Assembly (NCBI GenBank): GCA_035944135.1
Contig: DASZBM010000002.1
Span: forward strand, 682,001 to 746,000
Reading direction: 5' to 3'
From: Acidobacteriaceae bacterium
GTDB taxonomy: Bacteria; Acidobacteriota; Terriglobia; Terriglobales; Acidobacteriaceae
DNA length: 64,000 nt
Part shown: one piece after another, positions 25,846 to 34,250 of the stretch
How the letters are laid out: each line of letters opens with the position of its first letter
Position numbering within the stretch: the first letter of the stretch is position 1
Made by a program: the position numbers and the translations under genes
Notes under the pieces: model-generated
What the model saw: only the letters and a program-made list of their open reading frames with translations
Told to the model about the DNA's origin: nothing
Database searches by the model: none

Positions 25846-25860
25846 TTGTGCGGGTGATGT

Positions 25861-27219
25861 TCAGGAGTGGTGGAAGGTTTCGACGAGGAGCCAGGCGTTG
25901 AGTGCGGCGATGATGACGGCGACGGCGTAGCCCGTGAATTTGAGTAGGCGGCCGTTGGTGAACTCGCCCATCCTGGCGCGGTCGCTGGTGAACTGTACGA
26001 GCGGGAAGACGGCGAAGCTCAACTGCATGCTGAGGATGACCTGGCTGAGGATGAGCAGGTCGGCCGTGCCGCGCTCGCCGTAGAAGAGGACGACGAAGAT
26101 AGTGGGGATGATCGCGATGCTGCGCGTGATGAGGCGGCGTAGCCAGGGCTTGAGGCGGAGGTTGAGGAAGCCTTCCATGACGATCTGGCCAGCGAGGGTG
26201 CCGGTGATGGTGGAGTTCTGGCCGGAGGCAAGAAGGGCGAGGGCGAACATGGTGCTGGCTCCGGTGAAGCCGAGCATGGGTGTGAGGAGCTTGTAGGCGT
26301 CGTTGATCTCGGCGACTTCGAAGTGGCCGTTGCGGTGGAAGACGGCGGCGGCGAGGACGAGGATGGCGGCGTTCACGAAGAGCGCGAGCATGAGCGCGGT
26401 GGCGGAATCGATGTTGGAGAAGCGGATGGCTTCGCGCTTGCCGGCGGAAGTGCGCGGGTAGTCGCGCGTCTGCACGATAGAGGAGTGCAGGTAGAGATTG
26501 TGGGGCATGACGGTCGCGCCGAGGATGCCGATGGCGATGTAGAGCATGTCGGGGTTGGTGATGATGGCGCGTGATGGGATGAAGAGGTTGTGGAGGATGG
26601 GCAGAGCGTCGGGGTGGGAACGGAGGACTTCGATGGCGAAGAGGACGCTAATGGTGCCGATGAGGGTGATGACGAGGGCTTCGAGGTAGCGGAAGCCGCG
26701 GTTTTGCAGGAGCAGGATGAGGAGGACGTCGGCGCCCGTGATGAGGACGCCGAAGATGAGCGGGATGCCGAAGAGGAGCTGCAAGGCGATGGCCGAGCCG
26801 ATGACTTCGGCGAGGTCGCAGGCGGCGATGGCGATTTCGGCGAAGAGCCAGAGAGCGATGGAGGTGCGGCGGGAGTAAGTGTCGCGGCAGGCCTGCGCGA
26901 GGTCGCGCTCGGAGGCGATGCCGAGTTTGAGCGACAGGCTTTGGAGGAGGATCGCCATCAGGTTAGAAAGCATGATGACGAAGAGCAGGGTGTAGCCGTA
27001 ACGAGAGCCGCCGGCGAGGTCAGTGGCCCAGTTGCCGGGGTCCATGTAGCCGACGGCGATGAGGAAGCCGGGGCCGGCGAATCCGAGTATGCGGCGCCAG
27101 AAGGTTCCGGTGTGGGTGAGATGTACGGAGCGGAAGGCGCCGGGAAGCGACGGAGCGGCCTGGTGGTGACGCGGCTCCGCCGTCCGATCGATCTCTTCAA
27201 CAGGAATCATTGTGGACAT
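25861..27219 (-). CDS. mntH: Nramp family divalent metal transporter (Mn2+/Fe2+)
   Basis: About 452 residues from an ATG at 27219 (AAGG upstream); an in-frame GTG at 27225 is the alternative. Eleven or so membrane helices are visible. DPGN at about 60-63 in helix 1 and MPHNLYLHS in helix 6 are the metal-binding motifs of Nramp proteins. It imports Mn2+, perhaps Fe2+, with protons across the inner membrane. The preceding gene on the same strand is its DtxR/MntR-type regulator. A palindrome in the 51-nt gap matches one at the regulator start, indicating metal-dependent repression of both. Confidence 0.93.
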   Translation of the reverse strand: MSTMIPVEEIDRTAEPRHHQAAPSLPGAFRSVHLTHTGTFWRRILGFAGPGFLIAVGYMDPGNWATDLAGGSRYGYTLLFVIMLSNLMAILLQSLSLKLGIASERDLAQACRDTYSRRTSIALWLFAEIAIAACDLAEVIGSAIALQLLFGIPLIFGVLITGADVLLILLLQNRGFRYLEALVITLIGTISVLFAIEVLRSHPDALPILHNLFIPSRAIITNPDMLYIAIGILGATVMPHNLYLHSSIVQTRDYPRTSAGKREAIRFSNIDSATALMLALFVNAAILVLAAAVFHRNGHFEVAEINDAYKLLTPMLGFTGASTMFALALLASGQNSTITGTLAGQIVMEGFLNLRLKPWLRRLITRSIAIIPTIFVVLFYGERGTADLLILSQVILSMQLSFAVFPLVQFTSDRARMGEFTNGRLLKFTGYAVAVIIAALNAWLLVETFHHS

Positions 27220-27257
27220 CCGCACCTTACTTCTTAGATGCAGTATGCCACAAAGAC

Positions 27258-27269
27258 TTAACCGTGGTT
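27258..27269. promoter_or_regulatory. candidate MntR-type operator before mntH
   Basis: TTAACCGTGGTT contains the near-palindrome AACC-R-TGGTT. It lies directly after the regulator's stop codon and 39 nt upstream of the mntH start. It differs in one base from the site at 27971-27982. Confidence 0.65.
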
Positions 27270-27270
27270 A

Positions 27271-27960
27271 TTAAGAGCTGCTCTGCCGGGGTTTTGACGA
27301 GGGAGGGCGGACCCAGATGCGGTCGGCGGCGAAAAAGCCGAGAGTGAGTTCGCGCGAGCCGATGCGGACGCGGAGGGTGTCGTCATAGTTGCGGGAGACG
27401 GGAGTGAGAGTGACGCCGGGGCCGATGCCGAGGGTATGGAGGAATTCGAGCAGGCGGGCGTCGCGCTCATAGAGGCTGGAGACGATGACGGGCGAGCCGG
27501 CGGCGGCGTCAGAGAGGCGCTGCAGGCCGCGGCGCTTGAGCTGTGCGGGGGTTTCAGGGAGGACTCGATTGCCGTGCGGGCAGTCGCCGGCTTCGCCGAG
27601 GCGCTCGATGAGTTTGGCTTCGAAGGCTGGGGAGATGACGTGCTCGAGGCGCTCGGCTTCGGCGTGGATCTGGTGCCACTCCATGCCGAAGATCTCGGAG
27701 AGCATGCGCTCGACGAGATGGTGGCGGAGGGCGGTGCGGTGAGCGGCTTCGCGGCCTTTGGTGGTGAGCTTGAGCGGGCCGTCTGTGGCGCTGACGTAGC
27801 CGTCTTCGCGGAGGCGGCGTAGCGCCTTGGTCACGGCGGGCGCGGAGACGCCGAGCCATTGCGCGAGGAAGGCAGGGATGACGGTGTGGCCTTCGCTCTC
27901 GGCCTCGATGATGGCCTTGAGGTAGTCCTCTTTCGAGACGGTGATCTCGGCAATGGGCAT
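27271..27960 (-). CDS. mntR: DtxR/MntR family metal-dependent transcriptional regulator
   Basis: About 229 residues from ATG 27960; an ATG at 27978 is also in frame but lies inside the palindromic operator, so I prefer the inner one. Neither start has a clear ribosome-binding site. Order: winged helix (WLGVSAPAVTKALRRL, about residues 20-60), metal-binding/dimerisation helices (AHRTALRHHLVERML, HAEAERLEHVI), and a C-terminal FeoA/SH3-like domain (GIGPGVTLTPV). Such proteins bind Mn2+ or Fe2+ and repress uptake genes. The neighbouring Nramp gene and the paired operators point to Mn2+. Confidence 0.88.
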   Translation of the reverse strand: MPIAEITVSKEDYLKAIIEAESEGHTVIPAFLAQWLGVSAPAVTKALRRLREDGYVSATDGPLKLTTKGREAAHRTALRHHLVERMLSEIFGMEWHQIHAEAERLEHVISPAFEAKLIERLGEAGDCPHGNRVLPETPAQLKRRGLQRLSDAAAGSPVIVSSLYERDARLLEFLHTLGIGPGVTLTPVSRNYDDTLRVRIGSRELTLGFFAADRIWVRPPSSKPRQSSS

Positions 27961-27970
27961 CGTTGATGAG

Positions 27971-27982
27971 TTAACCATGGTT
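27971..27982. promoter_or_regulatory. candidate autoregulatory MntR-type operator
   Basis: TTAACCATGGTT overlaps the first possible ATG of the regulator gene and matches TTAACCGTGGTT at 27258-27269. Binding here would give autoregulation. Confidence 0.6.
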
Positions 27983-28021
27983 TTGTGGGAATTGGAAGCG
28001 GGGGTGGAGCGATTGTGCGAT

Positions 28022-28055
28022 TAGCTACGAGCTATGAGCTATGAGCTACGAGCTG
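28022..28055. repeat. short tandem repeat of AGCTAYG units
   Basis: Four adjacent copies of an 8-base unit (AGCTACG/AGCTATG plus one base) sit upstream of the PP2C gene. The 263-nt gap (27979-28241) otherwise holds hairpins such as CCCTTTCGC, AA, GCGAAAGGG at 28130-28149, and no gene. Confidence 0.6.
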
Positions 28056-28129
28056 CGCGTCGAAGCGAAGCATGTGCGCTCTTCGCGGCCGGAAGATTCT
28101 TTCTCGCGCGCCTTAACGCGCGATACTCC

Positions 28130-28149
28130 CCCTTTCGCAAGCGAAAGGG
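28130..28149. other. perfect intergenic hairpin
   Basis: CCCTTTCGC and GCGAAAGGG form a 9-bp perfect stem with an AA centre. No T-run follows on either strand, so it is not a classic terminator. It is probably one of the small hairpin repeats scattered through this genome. Confidence 0.5.
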
Positions 28150-28241
28150 TAGGCCACCCGGTTCGTGCCGTGACGAAACGGGTCGGTGGGTTGACGGGGT
28201 GACTATACTTGGTGGGGCTTTAAAGGCAGAGGTGGAAGCTG

Positions 28242-29048
28242 TTGGGAGATACGGCTTTGCGATCGGGTGTGGAGGAGCGGAAGATTTCGCTGGAGTTCGA
28301 GGTCGCCGGAAGAACCGATATCGGGATGGTTCGGCGGACGAACCAGGACACCTTTGGAGTGGTGGAGTCGCTGGGGCTGGCGGCGATCTGCGACGGCATG
28401 GGTGGGATGGCCGGCGGCGAGGTTGCGAGCCGCGTGGCGCTCGAGTGTTTTGTGGAAGTGGCGCGGCAGGAGATTGAGGCGAACAAGAGCGGCGACGGTG
28501 AGCGAACAAAGCGGGCGTTATGCAGGGCGGCGGCGGCGGCGAATCGTGCGGTGAGGGCGCGAGCGAGTTATGACATCCGGTTTCGGGGGATGGGGACGAC
28601 GCTGGTAGCGGCGCGGCTGGATGGAAATCAGCTGTTTGTGGCGAACGTTGGTGACAGCAGAGCGTACATGGTGCGGGGTGGAGTGGCCCGGCAGGTGACG
28701 CGGGATCACTCTTATGTGGCGGAGCAGATGAGCCGAGGTTTGATGACGCAGCGGGAGGCGGAGCGGTCGCCGTACCAGGCGGCGATTACGCGGGCGGTGG
28801 GGATTGACGAGGATGTGCAGGCGGACTTCTACACCGAGGCGGTCGAGGCGGGGGATGCGCTGCTGCTGTGCTCGGATGGATTGATGCGGCACATGCGCGA
28901 TGAGGAGCTAGGAAGGATTGTGGCGGACGCGACGGTCACTCCGGCGGAGGCTTGCGAGCGGCTGATTGCGACGGCGAATGCGCGTGGTGGATCGGACAAT
29001 GTGACGTGCGTGGTGATGCGGTTTGGGACGGCGCCGGGACAGGGGTGA
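28242..29048 (+). CDS. PP2C family serine/threonine protein phosphatase
   Basis: 268 residues from a TTG at 28242; a downstream GTG is possible because the first ten residues are not conserved. All PP2C metal-binding motifs are present in order: RTNQDTFGV, ICDGMGGMAGGE, NVGDSRAYM, LLCSDGLM and GGSDNVTCVVM. It removes phosphate from Ser/Thr residues in the cytoplasm using Mn2+/Mg2+. Bacterial PP2Cs often pair with Hanks-type kinases, but none is adjacent. Length is typical for a stand-alone catalytic domain with no membrane segment. Confidence 0.9.
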   Translation: MGDTALRSGVEERKISLEFEVAGRTDIGMVRRTNQDTFGVVESLGLAAICDGMGGMAGGEVASRVALECFVEVARQEIEANKSGDGERTKRALCRAAAAANRAVRARASYDIRFRGMGTTLVAARLDGNQLFVANVGDSRAYMVRGGVARQVTRDHSYVAEQMSRGLMTQREAERSPYQAAITRAVGIDEDVQADFYTEAVEAGDALLLCSDGLMRHMRDEELGRIVADATVTPAEACERLIATANARGGSDNVTCVVMRFGTAPGQG

Positions 29049-29064
29049 GTTTCGATGCTGCCAG

Positions 29065-29105
29065 CCCACTCATGCGCGATAAGACTGCGCATGAATGGGG
29101 CACCC
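29065..29105. repeat. dispersed hairpin repeat CCCACTCATG...CATGAATGGGGCACCC, copy 1
   Basis: CCCACTCATGCGC pairs with GCGCATGAATGGG at 12 of 13 positions around a short loop, followed by GCACCC. The same ends flank a longer middle at 30217-30291. It lies between convergent genes and could also end transcription. Confidence 0.65.
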
Positions 29106-29116
29106 AGATTTCGTGG

Positions 29117-29356
29117 CTAGATGCGGGAAATGTCTTCGGCGGTGACTTCGATGTCGAAGCCGGTGAAGAGGTCGGCTATGCGTTGGTCGGAGAAGCCGCG
29201 CTCGCGGAGGAGGCGGACCTCGTCGGCGAGCATGTTGACGACCTGAGCGGCGGTGAAGTGTTCCTGCGAGGCGCCGGCGGCTTCGCGGAGCTCGCGGGCG
29301 GCGCGGGCGACCTGGTCGGCGGTGTAGGTGGGGTAGTCGGCGGCGTTGTCGGGCAT
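29117..29356 (-). CDS. hypothetical small acidic protein
   Basis: 79 residues from an ATG at 29356 with AGGAGC five bases upstream; a longer frame to 29401 lacks that site. The sequence is soluble and helical (AARELREAAG, VRLLRERGFSDQRIADLF), ending FDIEVTAEDISRI. I do not recognise a family. Segments such as ADEVRLLRERG and SDQRIADL could form a small helical bundle. It stands alone between a hairpin repeat and the divergent hydrolase gene. Confidence 0.7.
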   Translation of the reverse strand: MPDNAADYPTYTADQVARAARELREAAGASQEHFTAAQVVNMLADEVRLLRERGFSDQRIADLFTGFDIEVTAEDISRI

Positions 29357-29480
29357 GGGCGCTCCTGACCTTTTGTCCTGTCCTTCGTCGATAAGAAGCA
29401 TAGAAGCGCGATGAGGTTGCGAGTGGATGAGAAACAGCCATGTGCATGCTGAGGCAGACTAGAAAGCTGGAGTTGTTGCG

Positions 29481-30215
29481 ATGGTAATTGTGCAGGAGTT
29501 TGTGGATCTGGAGACGCCGAGTGGCGCGATGCGCACGCATATCTTGCGGCCGGCGGCAGAGGGAAGGTATCCGGGTGTGTTGTTTTACTCGGAGATCTTC
29601 CAGGTGACGGAGCCGATTCGGCGACAGGCGGCGCAGCTCGCGGGGCATGGATACGTAGTCGCGGTGCCGGAGATTTATCACGAGTATGAGCCGCTGGGCA
29701 CGGTGTTGAAGTATGACCAGGAGGGATCAGATCGTGGGAACACGCTGAAGACGACGAAGCCAGTGCACGGATTTGACGATGACGCGCGGGTTGTTTTGGG
29801 TCATCTCGCGAATCGCGGGGATTGCACAGGCAAGTTGGGCGTGATGGGAATCTGCATCGGCGGGCACCTGGCGTTTCGTGCGGCGATGAATCCTGAGGTG
29901 CGCGGCGCGGTTTGCTTCTACGCGACGGACATTCACAAGGGAAGCCTGGGGCAAGGGCGGCAGGATGATTCGCTGGCGAGGGCGGGCGAGATCAAGGGTG
30001 AACTGTTGATGGTGTGGGGACGGCAGGATCCGCATATTCCGACGGAGGGGCGGATGTTGATTCTCGACAGGCTGAACAATGCTGGTCTGAAGCTGAACTG
30101 GCATGAGGTGAACGGAGCGCATGCGTTTCTGCGCGACGAGGGCGTCAGGTATGACCCGGAGCATGCGAGGGCGATGTTCGGGCTGGCGTTGGATTTGTTT
30201 CATCGGACGCTGTGA
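29481..30215 (+). CDS. dienelactone hydrolase family protein
   Basis: A 244-residue alpha/beta hydrolase with the Cys-Asp-His triad of dienelactone hydrolases: C125 in GICIGGH, D183 in WGRQDPH and H214 in NGAHAF. Such enzymes open lactones such as dienelactone, but many have unknown substrates. No signal peptide is present, so it acts in the cytoplasm. No aromatic-catabolism genes lie nearby, so a chlorocatechol role is unlikely. It is flanked by dispersed hairpin repeats. Confidence 0.88.
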   Translation: MVIVQEFVDLETPSGAMRTHILRPAAEGRYPGVLFYSEIFQVTEPIRRQAAQLAGHGYVVAVPEIYHEYEPLGTVLKYDQEGSDRGNTLKTTKPVHGFDDDARVVLGHLANRGDCTGKLGVMGICIGGHLAFRAAMNPEVRGAVCFYATDIHKGSLGQGRQDDSLARAGEIKGELLMVWGRQDPHIPTEGRMLILDRLNNAGLKLNWHEVNGAHAFLRDEGVRYDPEHARAMFGLALDLFHRTL

Positions 30216-30216
30216 A

Positions 30217-30291
30217 CCCACTCATGCGCTCTACCACCCCAGCGAGCAAGCTCGCCGGGGACCCCGGTCGCCACGCATGAATGGGGCACCC
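30217..30291. repeat. dispersed hairpin repeat, copy 2 (with internal hairpin)
   Basis: It has the same ends as 29065-29105 (CCCACTCATGCG and CGCATGAATGGGGCACCC). The middle is longer and forms its own stem (AGCGAGC AAGCTCGC and nearby GGGGACCCC). It begins two bases after the hydrolase stop codon. Confidence 0.65.
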
Positions 30292-30388
30292 GGCGGGCTC
30301 GGTGGTTGGGTCTTCTGCGATCAGTTTTCAGTTGCCAGTTTGTTCGTGGCTGAAAAGGGTTAAGCGGTTTGGGGAAGGCGAAGACGGT

Positions 30389-30435
30389 CGGGGTTCTTCG
30401 ACTTCGTCGCTCCGCGACTCCGCTCAGAATGACAG
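30389..30435. repeat. dispersed repeat GGGGTYCTTCGACTTCG...CCGCTCAG, copy 1
   Basis: CGGGGTTCTTCGACTTCG, GCTCCGCGACTCCGCTCAG and AATGACAG. A close relative occurs at 36720-36770. It lies just after the stop of the leftward mlaF gene. Confidence 0.6.
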
Positions 30436-30446
30436 CTGTTTTTGCG

Positions 30447-31280
30447 TCACGAGATGAAGGCTTCGAGCCAGGGGTCGGTGGTGCGGGTGAGCTCCTGGGT
30501 GGTGCCGTCGAAGACGATGTTGCCATCGTTGAGGACGAGGAATTTTGTGCCGGGGTCGATGCCGCCGTTGGGGATGAGCTGCATCTTGTTTTCCGCGGGG
30601 TTGAAGCGGTTCGTTGCGAGCGTGAAGGCGTCCTGGATGCGGTGGGTGATGAGGAGCGATGTGGTCTGGGAGACATCGCGCTGCTTGACGATGAGCTCGA
30701 TGATGGTGGTCGAGGTGATGGGATCGAGGCCGCCGGTGGGGCTGTCGTAGAGGATGAGGTCGGGTTTGGAGATGATGGCGCGGGCGATGGAGACGCGCCG
30801 GCGCATGCCGCCGGAGAGCTCGGATGGAAATTTGTTGATAGCCTGCTCGAGCTCGACGAAGCGAAGGGCTTCGACGACGCGATCGTGGGCTTCGGCCTCG
30901 GGGACGTGCTCTTCGATGAGTCGATAGGCGACGTTGTCTTCGACGTTGAGGGAGTCGAAGAGTGCGCTCTCCTGAAAGACCATGCCGATGTGGGCGCGGA
31001 TCTCGTACATCTCGCGCGGGGTGAGGGAGGAAAGCAGGCGGCCGAAGACGCGTATCTCGCCGGAGTCCGGGGTGAGGAGTCCGTTGGCGAGCTTCATGAT
31101 GACGCTCTTGCCGACGCCGGCCGGGCCGAGGAGGATGCGCATCTCGCCGTGCCGGACGGTGAAGGAGACTTCGCGGAGGACGGGGCCGCGATCGAAGGCG
31201 ATGGAGACGCGCGAGAACTCGAGGACTGGCGTGTTGGGATCGAGGACTGGAGCTGCGGGCGCGGTCGCGGGGCTGGCCAT
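30447..31280 (-). CDS. mlaF: MlaF/Ttg2A-type ABC transporter ATP-binding protein
   Basis: 277 residues from ATG 31280. A longer open frame runs on to 32147, but its N-terminal part is an out-of-frame shadow of mlaE. Walker A is GPAGVGKS, the Q-loop is VFQESALFDSL, the signature is LSGGM, and Walker B is DLILYDSPTGGLD, where ordinary ABC proteins have DEPT. Ser in place of the usual catalytic Glu deserves note, because Mla ATPases normally read DEP. MlaF powers phospholipid movement between membranes. It begins 5 nt after mlaE. Confidence 0.9.
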   Translation of the reverse strand: MASPATAPAAPVLDPNTPVLEFSRVSIAFDRGPVLREVSFTVRHGEMRILLGPAGVGKSVIMKLANGLLTPDSGEIRVFGRLLSSLTPREMYEIRAHIGMVFQESALFDSLNVEDNVAYRLIEEHVPEAEAHDRVVEALRFVELEQAINKFPSELSGGMRRRVSIARAIISKPDLILYDSPTGGLDPITSTTIIELIVKQRDVSQTTSLLITHRIQDAFTLATNRFNPAENKMQLIPNGGIDPGTKFLVLNDGNIVFDGTTQELTRTTDPWLEAFIS

Positions 31281-31285
31281 CTGGA

Positions 31286-32065
31286 TTATCTTCCGAAGAT
31301 GCCGATCATCATCTTGGTGACGAGGAAGTCGCAGAGGATGATGAGCACGGAGCTGATGACGACGGCCTGGGTAGTGGAGCGGCCGACGCCCTGTGTGCCG
31401 CCGGTGGTGCGCAGACCGCAGAAGCAGCCGATGGTGGCAATGATGAAGCCGGAGAAGAGCGGCTTGGCGAGGCCTTCGATAACGTCGCCGAAAACGAGCG
31501 AGCGGAAGGCGGTGTGAAAGAAGGCGCTGCCTTTTAGTCCGAGGAGGCCGACCGCCACGAGCGCGCCGCCGGAGATGCCGCAGGCGTCGGAGATGACGGT
31601 GAGAAAGAAGAGCATGATGATAGTCGCGACGAGTCGCGGCGAGACGAGCTTGCGGACGGGGTCGGTGCCGAGGGCGCGCATGGCGTCGATCTGCTCGGTG
31701 ACCTTCATGGAGCCGAGCTCGGATGCCATGCCGGAGGCGTTGCGGCCGGAGACCATGAGACCGGTGAGCACGGGGCCGAGTTCCTTGACCATGGAGAGCG
31801 CGACGAGGCGGCCGGTCATGTTGACCGCGCCGAACTGCTGGAGCGAGGTGGCAGATTGCAGGGTGAGGACGCACCCGGTGAAAAAGCCGGTGAGGATGAC
31901 GATGGGCAGCGAGCCGAAGCCGATGGAGTCCATCTGGGTGAACGTGTCGGCGATGTAACGGGGTGGAGAAAAGATGGCAGCGATGGCGTGCCATGTGAGG
32001 AGGGAATACTCCTGCACTGAGGCGACGATGCCCTTGGCGTAGGCCTCTGGGGAGGGAAATCTCAT
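31286..32065 (-). CDS. mlaE: MlaE-type ABC transporter permease
   Basis: 259 residues with about five membrane helices, a typical MlaE length. VILTGFFTGCVLTLQ, VKELGPVLTGLMVSGR and GTDPVRKLVSPR are hallmark segments. Together with the ATPase it forms the inner-membrane part of a lipid transporter that usually also needs an MCE-domain protein (MlaD). No MlaD gene lies in the window downstream of mlaF. It is divergent from the hopanoid operon with only 71 nt between the starts, so the two may share a control region. Confidence 0.92.
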   Translation of the reverse strand: MRFPSPEAYAKGIVASVQEYSLLTWHAIAAIFSPPRYIADTFTQMDSIGFGSLPIVILTGFFTGCVLTLQSATSLQQFGAVNMTGRLVALSMVKELGPVLTGLMVSGRNASGMASELGSMKVTEQIDAMRALGTDPVRKLVSPRLVATIIMLFFLTVISDACGISGGALVAVGLLGLKGSAFFHTAFRSLVFGDVIEGLAKPLFSGFIIATIGCFCGLRTTGGTQGVGRSTTQAVVISSVLIILCDFLVTKMMIGIFGR

Positions 32066-32136
32066 TCGGTCCGCTGTGGCTAAGAGTAACAGAGCGCGTG
32101 AGGGCTTCGGTGCACGGAAAGTGCGAGAATAGAGGC

Positions 32137-33255
32137 ATGTACGCCACGATGAAGGCCGCCGTTCTGCGTGGGAAAGAGGACCTGCGGGTGGAGCAGGTGC
32201 CGCTGCCGCAAGCCGGTGCCGGGGAGCTGGTGGTGCGGGTCGATGCGGCGCTGACCTGCGGTACGGACCTGAAGGTGTTTCGGCGGGGATATCACGCGAA
32301 GATGCTGACGAAGGATCGGCTCTTCGGGCACGAGGTTGCCGGCACCGTCGCTGAGGTGGGTGAGGGTGTTGCGGAGTTCAAGGTGGGCGAGCGCGTGCTT
32401 CCGATGAACTCTGCACCGTGTGATGCCTGCTTCTATTGCGAGCAGGGGCAACAGAATCTGTGCGACGATTTGCTGTTCAACAACGGAGCTTATGCGGAGT
32501 ACATACGCGTTCCGGAACGGATTGTGCGGAAGAATACGTTGCGGATTCCGGACGGAATGCGCGCGGAGCATGCGGCGCTGACGGAGCCGCTGGCGTGTGT
32601 GGTGCGCGGGCTTGAGGAGTCAAATGCAAAGGCGGGCCAGACGGCGATTGTGCTGGGCGCGGGACCGATCGGATTGCTGTTTATTCATGCGGCGGCGATT
32701 GAAGGGCTCCACGTGATTGCAGTGGTGAAGCGCACGGACCAGGTGCAGACGGCGAAGCTCTTCGGCGCGGAGCATGTGGTGCGCATTTCGGATGTGGAGG
32801 ATCCTGTCGCAGCCGCGAAGGCATTGACGCCCGATGGCCGTGGAGCGGACCTGGTGTTTGAGGCCGTGGCGACTCCGGAGGCGTGGGAATGGGCCGTGCA
32901 GATGGTTCGCAAAGGCGGGGTGGTGAACTGGTTTGGCGGGCCGCCGGCGGGCACGGAGGTGAAGCTGGACACGAACCTGATTCACTACAGCGACCTGACG
33001 CTGAAGGCGAGCTTTCATCACACGCCTGGCACGGTGCGGCGCGCGTTCGAGATGATTGCGTCGGGCCAGTTCAATGCGGATGCGTTCCTGACGGGAACAG
33101 CGTCGCTGGAGGATGTGCCGCAGGTGTTTGAACGGATGCTGACGCGGCCGGCCGAGGGAACGGCGCCGGAGATTAAGACGGTGATCTATCCACATCGGCG
33201 TGGGACAGAGATGACGAGTGCGAACGCGACGGAGCTTGTGGGAGAGCGGCGATGA
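32137..33255 (+). CDS. zinc-dependent MDR alcohol dehydrogenase, first gene of the hopanoid operon
   Basis: 372 residues from ATG 32137. Catalytic zinc ligands C41 (LTCGTD) and H65-E66 (FGHE) and structural cysteines C95, C98, C101 and C109 are intact; the NAD(P) loop is VLGAGPIGLL. It resembles the dehydrogenase at 19958-21049 in architecture. Its TGA overlaps the hpnC ATG by four bases, and hpnC, hpnD and hpnE follow with the same overlap, so it is firmly in the operon. A role in hopanoid or isoprenoid side-chain metabolism is possible but not established; it may simply be linked. Confidence 0.88.
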   Translation: MYATMKAAVLRGKEDLRVEQVPLPQAGAGELVVRVDAALTCGTDLKVFRRGYHAKMLTKDRLFGHEVAGTVAEVGEGVAEFKVGERVLPMNSAPCDACFYCEQGQQNLCDDLLFNNGAYAEYIRVPERIVRKNTLRIPDGMRAEHAALTEPLACVVRGLEESNAKAGQTAIVLGAGPIGLLFIHAAAIEGLHVIAVVKRTDQVQTAKLFGAEHVVRISDVEDPVAAAKALTPDGRGADLVFEAVATPEAWEWAVQMVRKGGVVNWFGGPPAGTEVKLDTNLIHYSDLTLKASFHHTPGTVRRAFEMIASGQFNADAFLTGTASLEDVPQVFERMLTRPAEGTAPEIKTVIYPHRRGTEMTSANATELVGERR

Positions 33256-34250
33256 GTGCGCAGTCGCAGAGCGTGGTGCATGCGTTCGGAGAGCTGGACG
33301 GTGCGCCGGAGATTTATCTGACGCCGGTGGAGCGGCCGAGCGATGAGCAGGCACTGCTGTGGTGCAAGCAACTGGCGACGACGCACTACGAAAATTTTCA
33401 TGTGACGACAGTGTTTCTGCCAAAGAAATTGCGGCCGCACTTTTACAGCGTGTATGCGTTCTGCAGGACGTCGGATGATCTGGGGGACGAAGTTGGCGAC
33501 ACAAAGACGGCGACGCGATTGCTGGCGGAGTGGCGCGCGATGCTGCATGAGTGCTTCGAACAGCCGGAGCGTTCAAGGCATCCGGTGTATGTGGCGCTGC
33601 AACCGACGATCAAGTGCTGCGCACTGCCAATGCAGCCGTTTGACGATTTGATTACGGCGTTTGAGCAGGACCAGGTTTATACGAAGCACGCGTCGCTGAA
33701 AACGCTTGAGGAATATTCGAGATATTCGGCGAATCCGGTGGGGAGGCTGGTGTTGTTGATCAGCGGGTATCGCGATGAAAAGCTGATGCGGCTGTCGGAT
33801 GAAATCTGCACCGGACTGCAACTGGCGAACTTTTATCAGGATGTCGTGACGGACTGGGTGGACCGCGACCGACGGTATCTGCCGGCGGATGCAATGCGGC
33901 GATTTGGCGTGACGGATGAGCAGATTGCGGCGCGGCGGTTTGATGCGAACTTTCGCGCATTGATGGAGTTCCTTGTGGCGGATGCGCGAGCGCGGCTGCT
34001 GCGCGGCGCGAAGATCGCGACGATGGTTGAGCGCGATCTGGCGGCGACGCTGTCACTTTTCGTTAAGGGCGGGTTGTCGATTCTGGATGCAATTGCGGCG
34101 CAGGATTATGACACGCTGAAGTCGCGCCCGGTGGTGACGAAGGTGGCGAAGATGAGGCTGCTGGGTGGAGCGCTTGTGGGGCGAGTGGGTGCGGCGGTTC
34201 TGCCGCGAAGGGGATCGGGGCCGGCTTCGGGTCAGGGACAGGCTGCATGA
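33252..34250 (+). CDS. hpnC: squalene synthase HpnC (hydroxysqualene synthase)
   Basis: 332 residues, trans-isoprenyl diphosphate synthase fold. The first Asp-rich motif DDLGDE is at 75-80 and the second region reads NFYQDVVTDWVDRDRRYLP-like. HpnC, HpnD and HpnE together turn two farnesyl diphosphates into squalene: HpnD makes presqualene diphosphate, HpnC makes hydroxysqualene, HpnE removes the hydroxyl. The three genes sit in that arrangement here with 4-base overlaps. The C-terminal tail after about residue 300 is Gly/Ala/Arg-rich and probably disordered. Confidence 0.93.
   Translation: MSAQSQSVVHAFGELDGAPEIYLTPVERPSDEQALLWCKQLATTHYENFHVTTVFLPKKLRPHFYSVYAFCRTSDDLGDEVGDTKTATRLLAEWRAMLHECFEQPERSRHPVYVALQPTIKCCALPMQPFDDLITAFEQDQVYTKHASLKTLEEYSRYSANPVGRLVLLISGYRDEKLMRLSDEICTGLQLANFYQDVVTDWVDRDRRYLPADAMRRFGVTDEQIAARRFDANFRALMEFLVADARARLLRGAKIATMVERDLAATLSLFVKGGLSILDAIAAQDYDTLKSRPVVTKVAKMRLLGGALVGRVGAAVLPRRGSGPASGQGQAA

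Noticed and set aside
31286-32147. N-terminal extension of the mlaF frame up to 32147
   Set aside because: The extra 289 residues are Arg/His-rich and out of frame with mlaE, which is intact there; the real start is at 31280.
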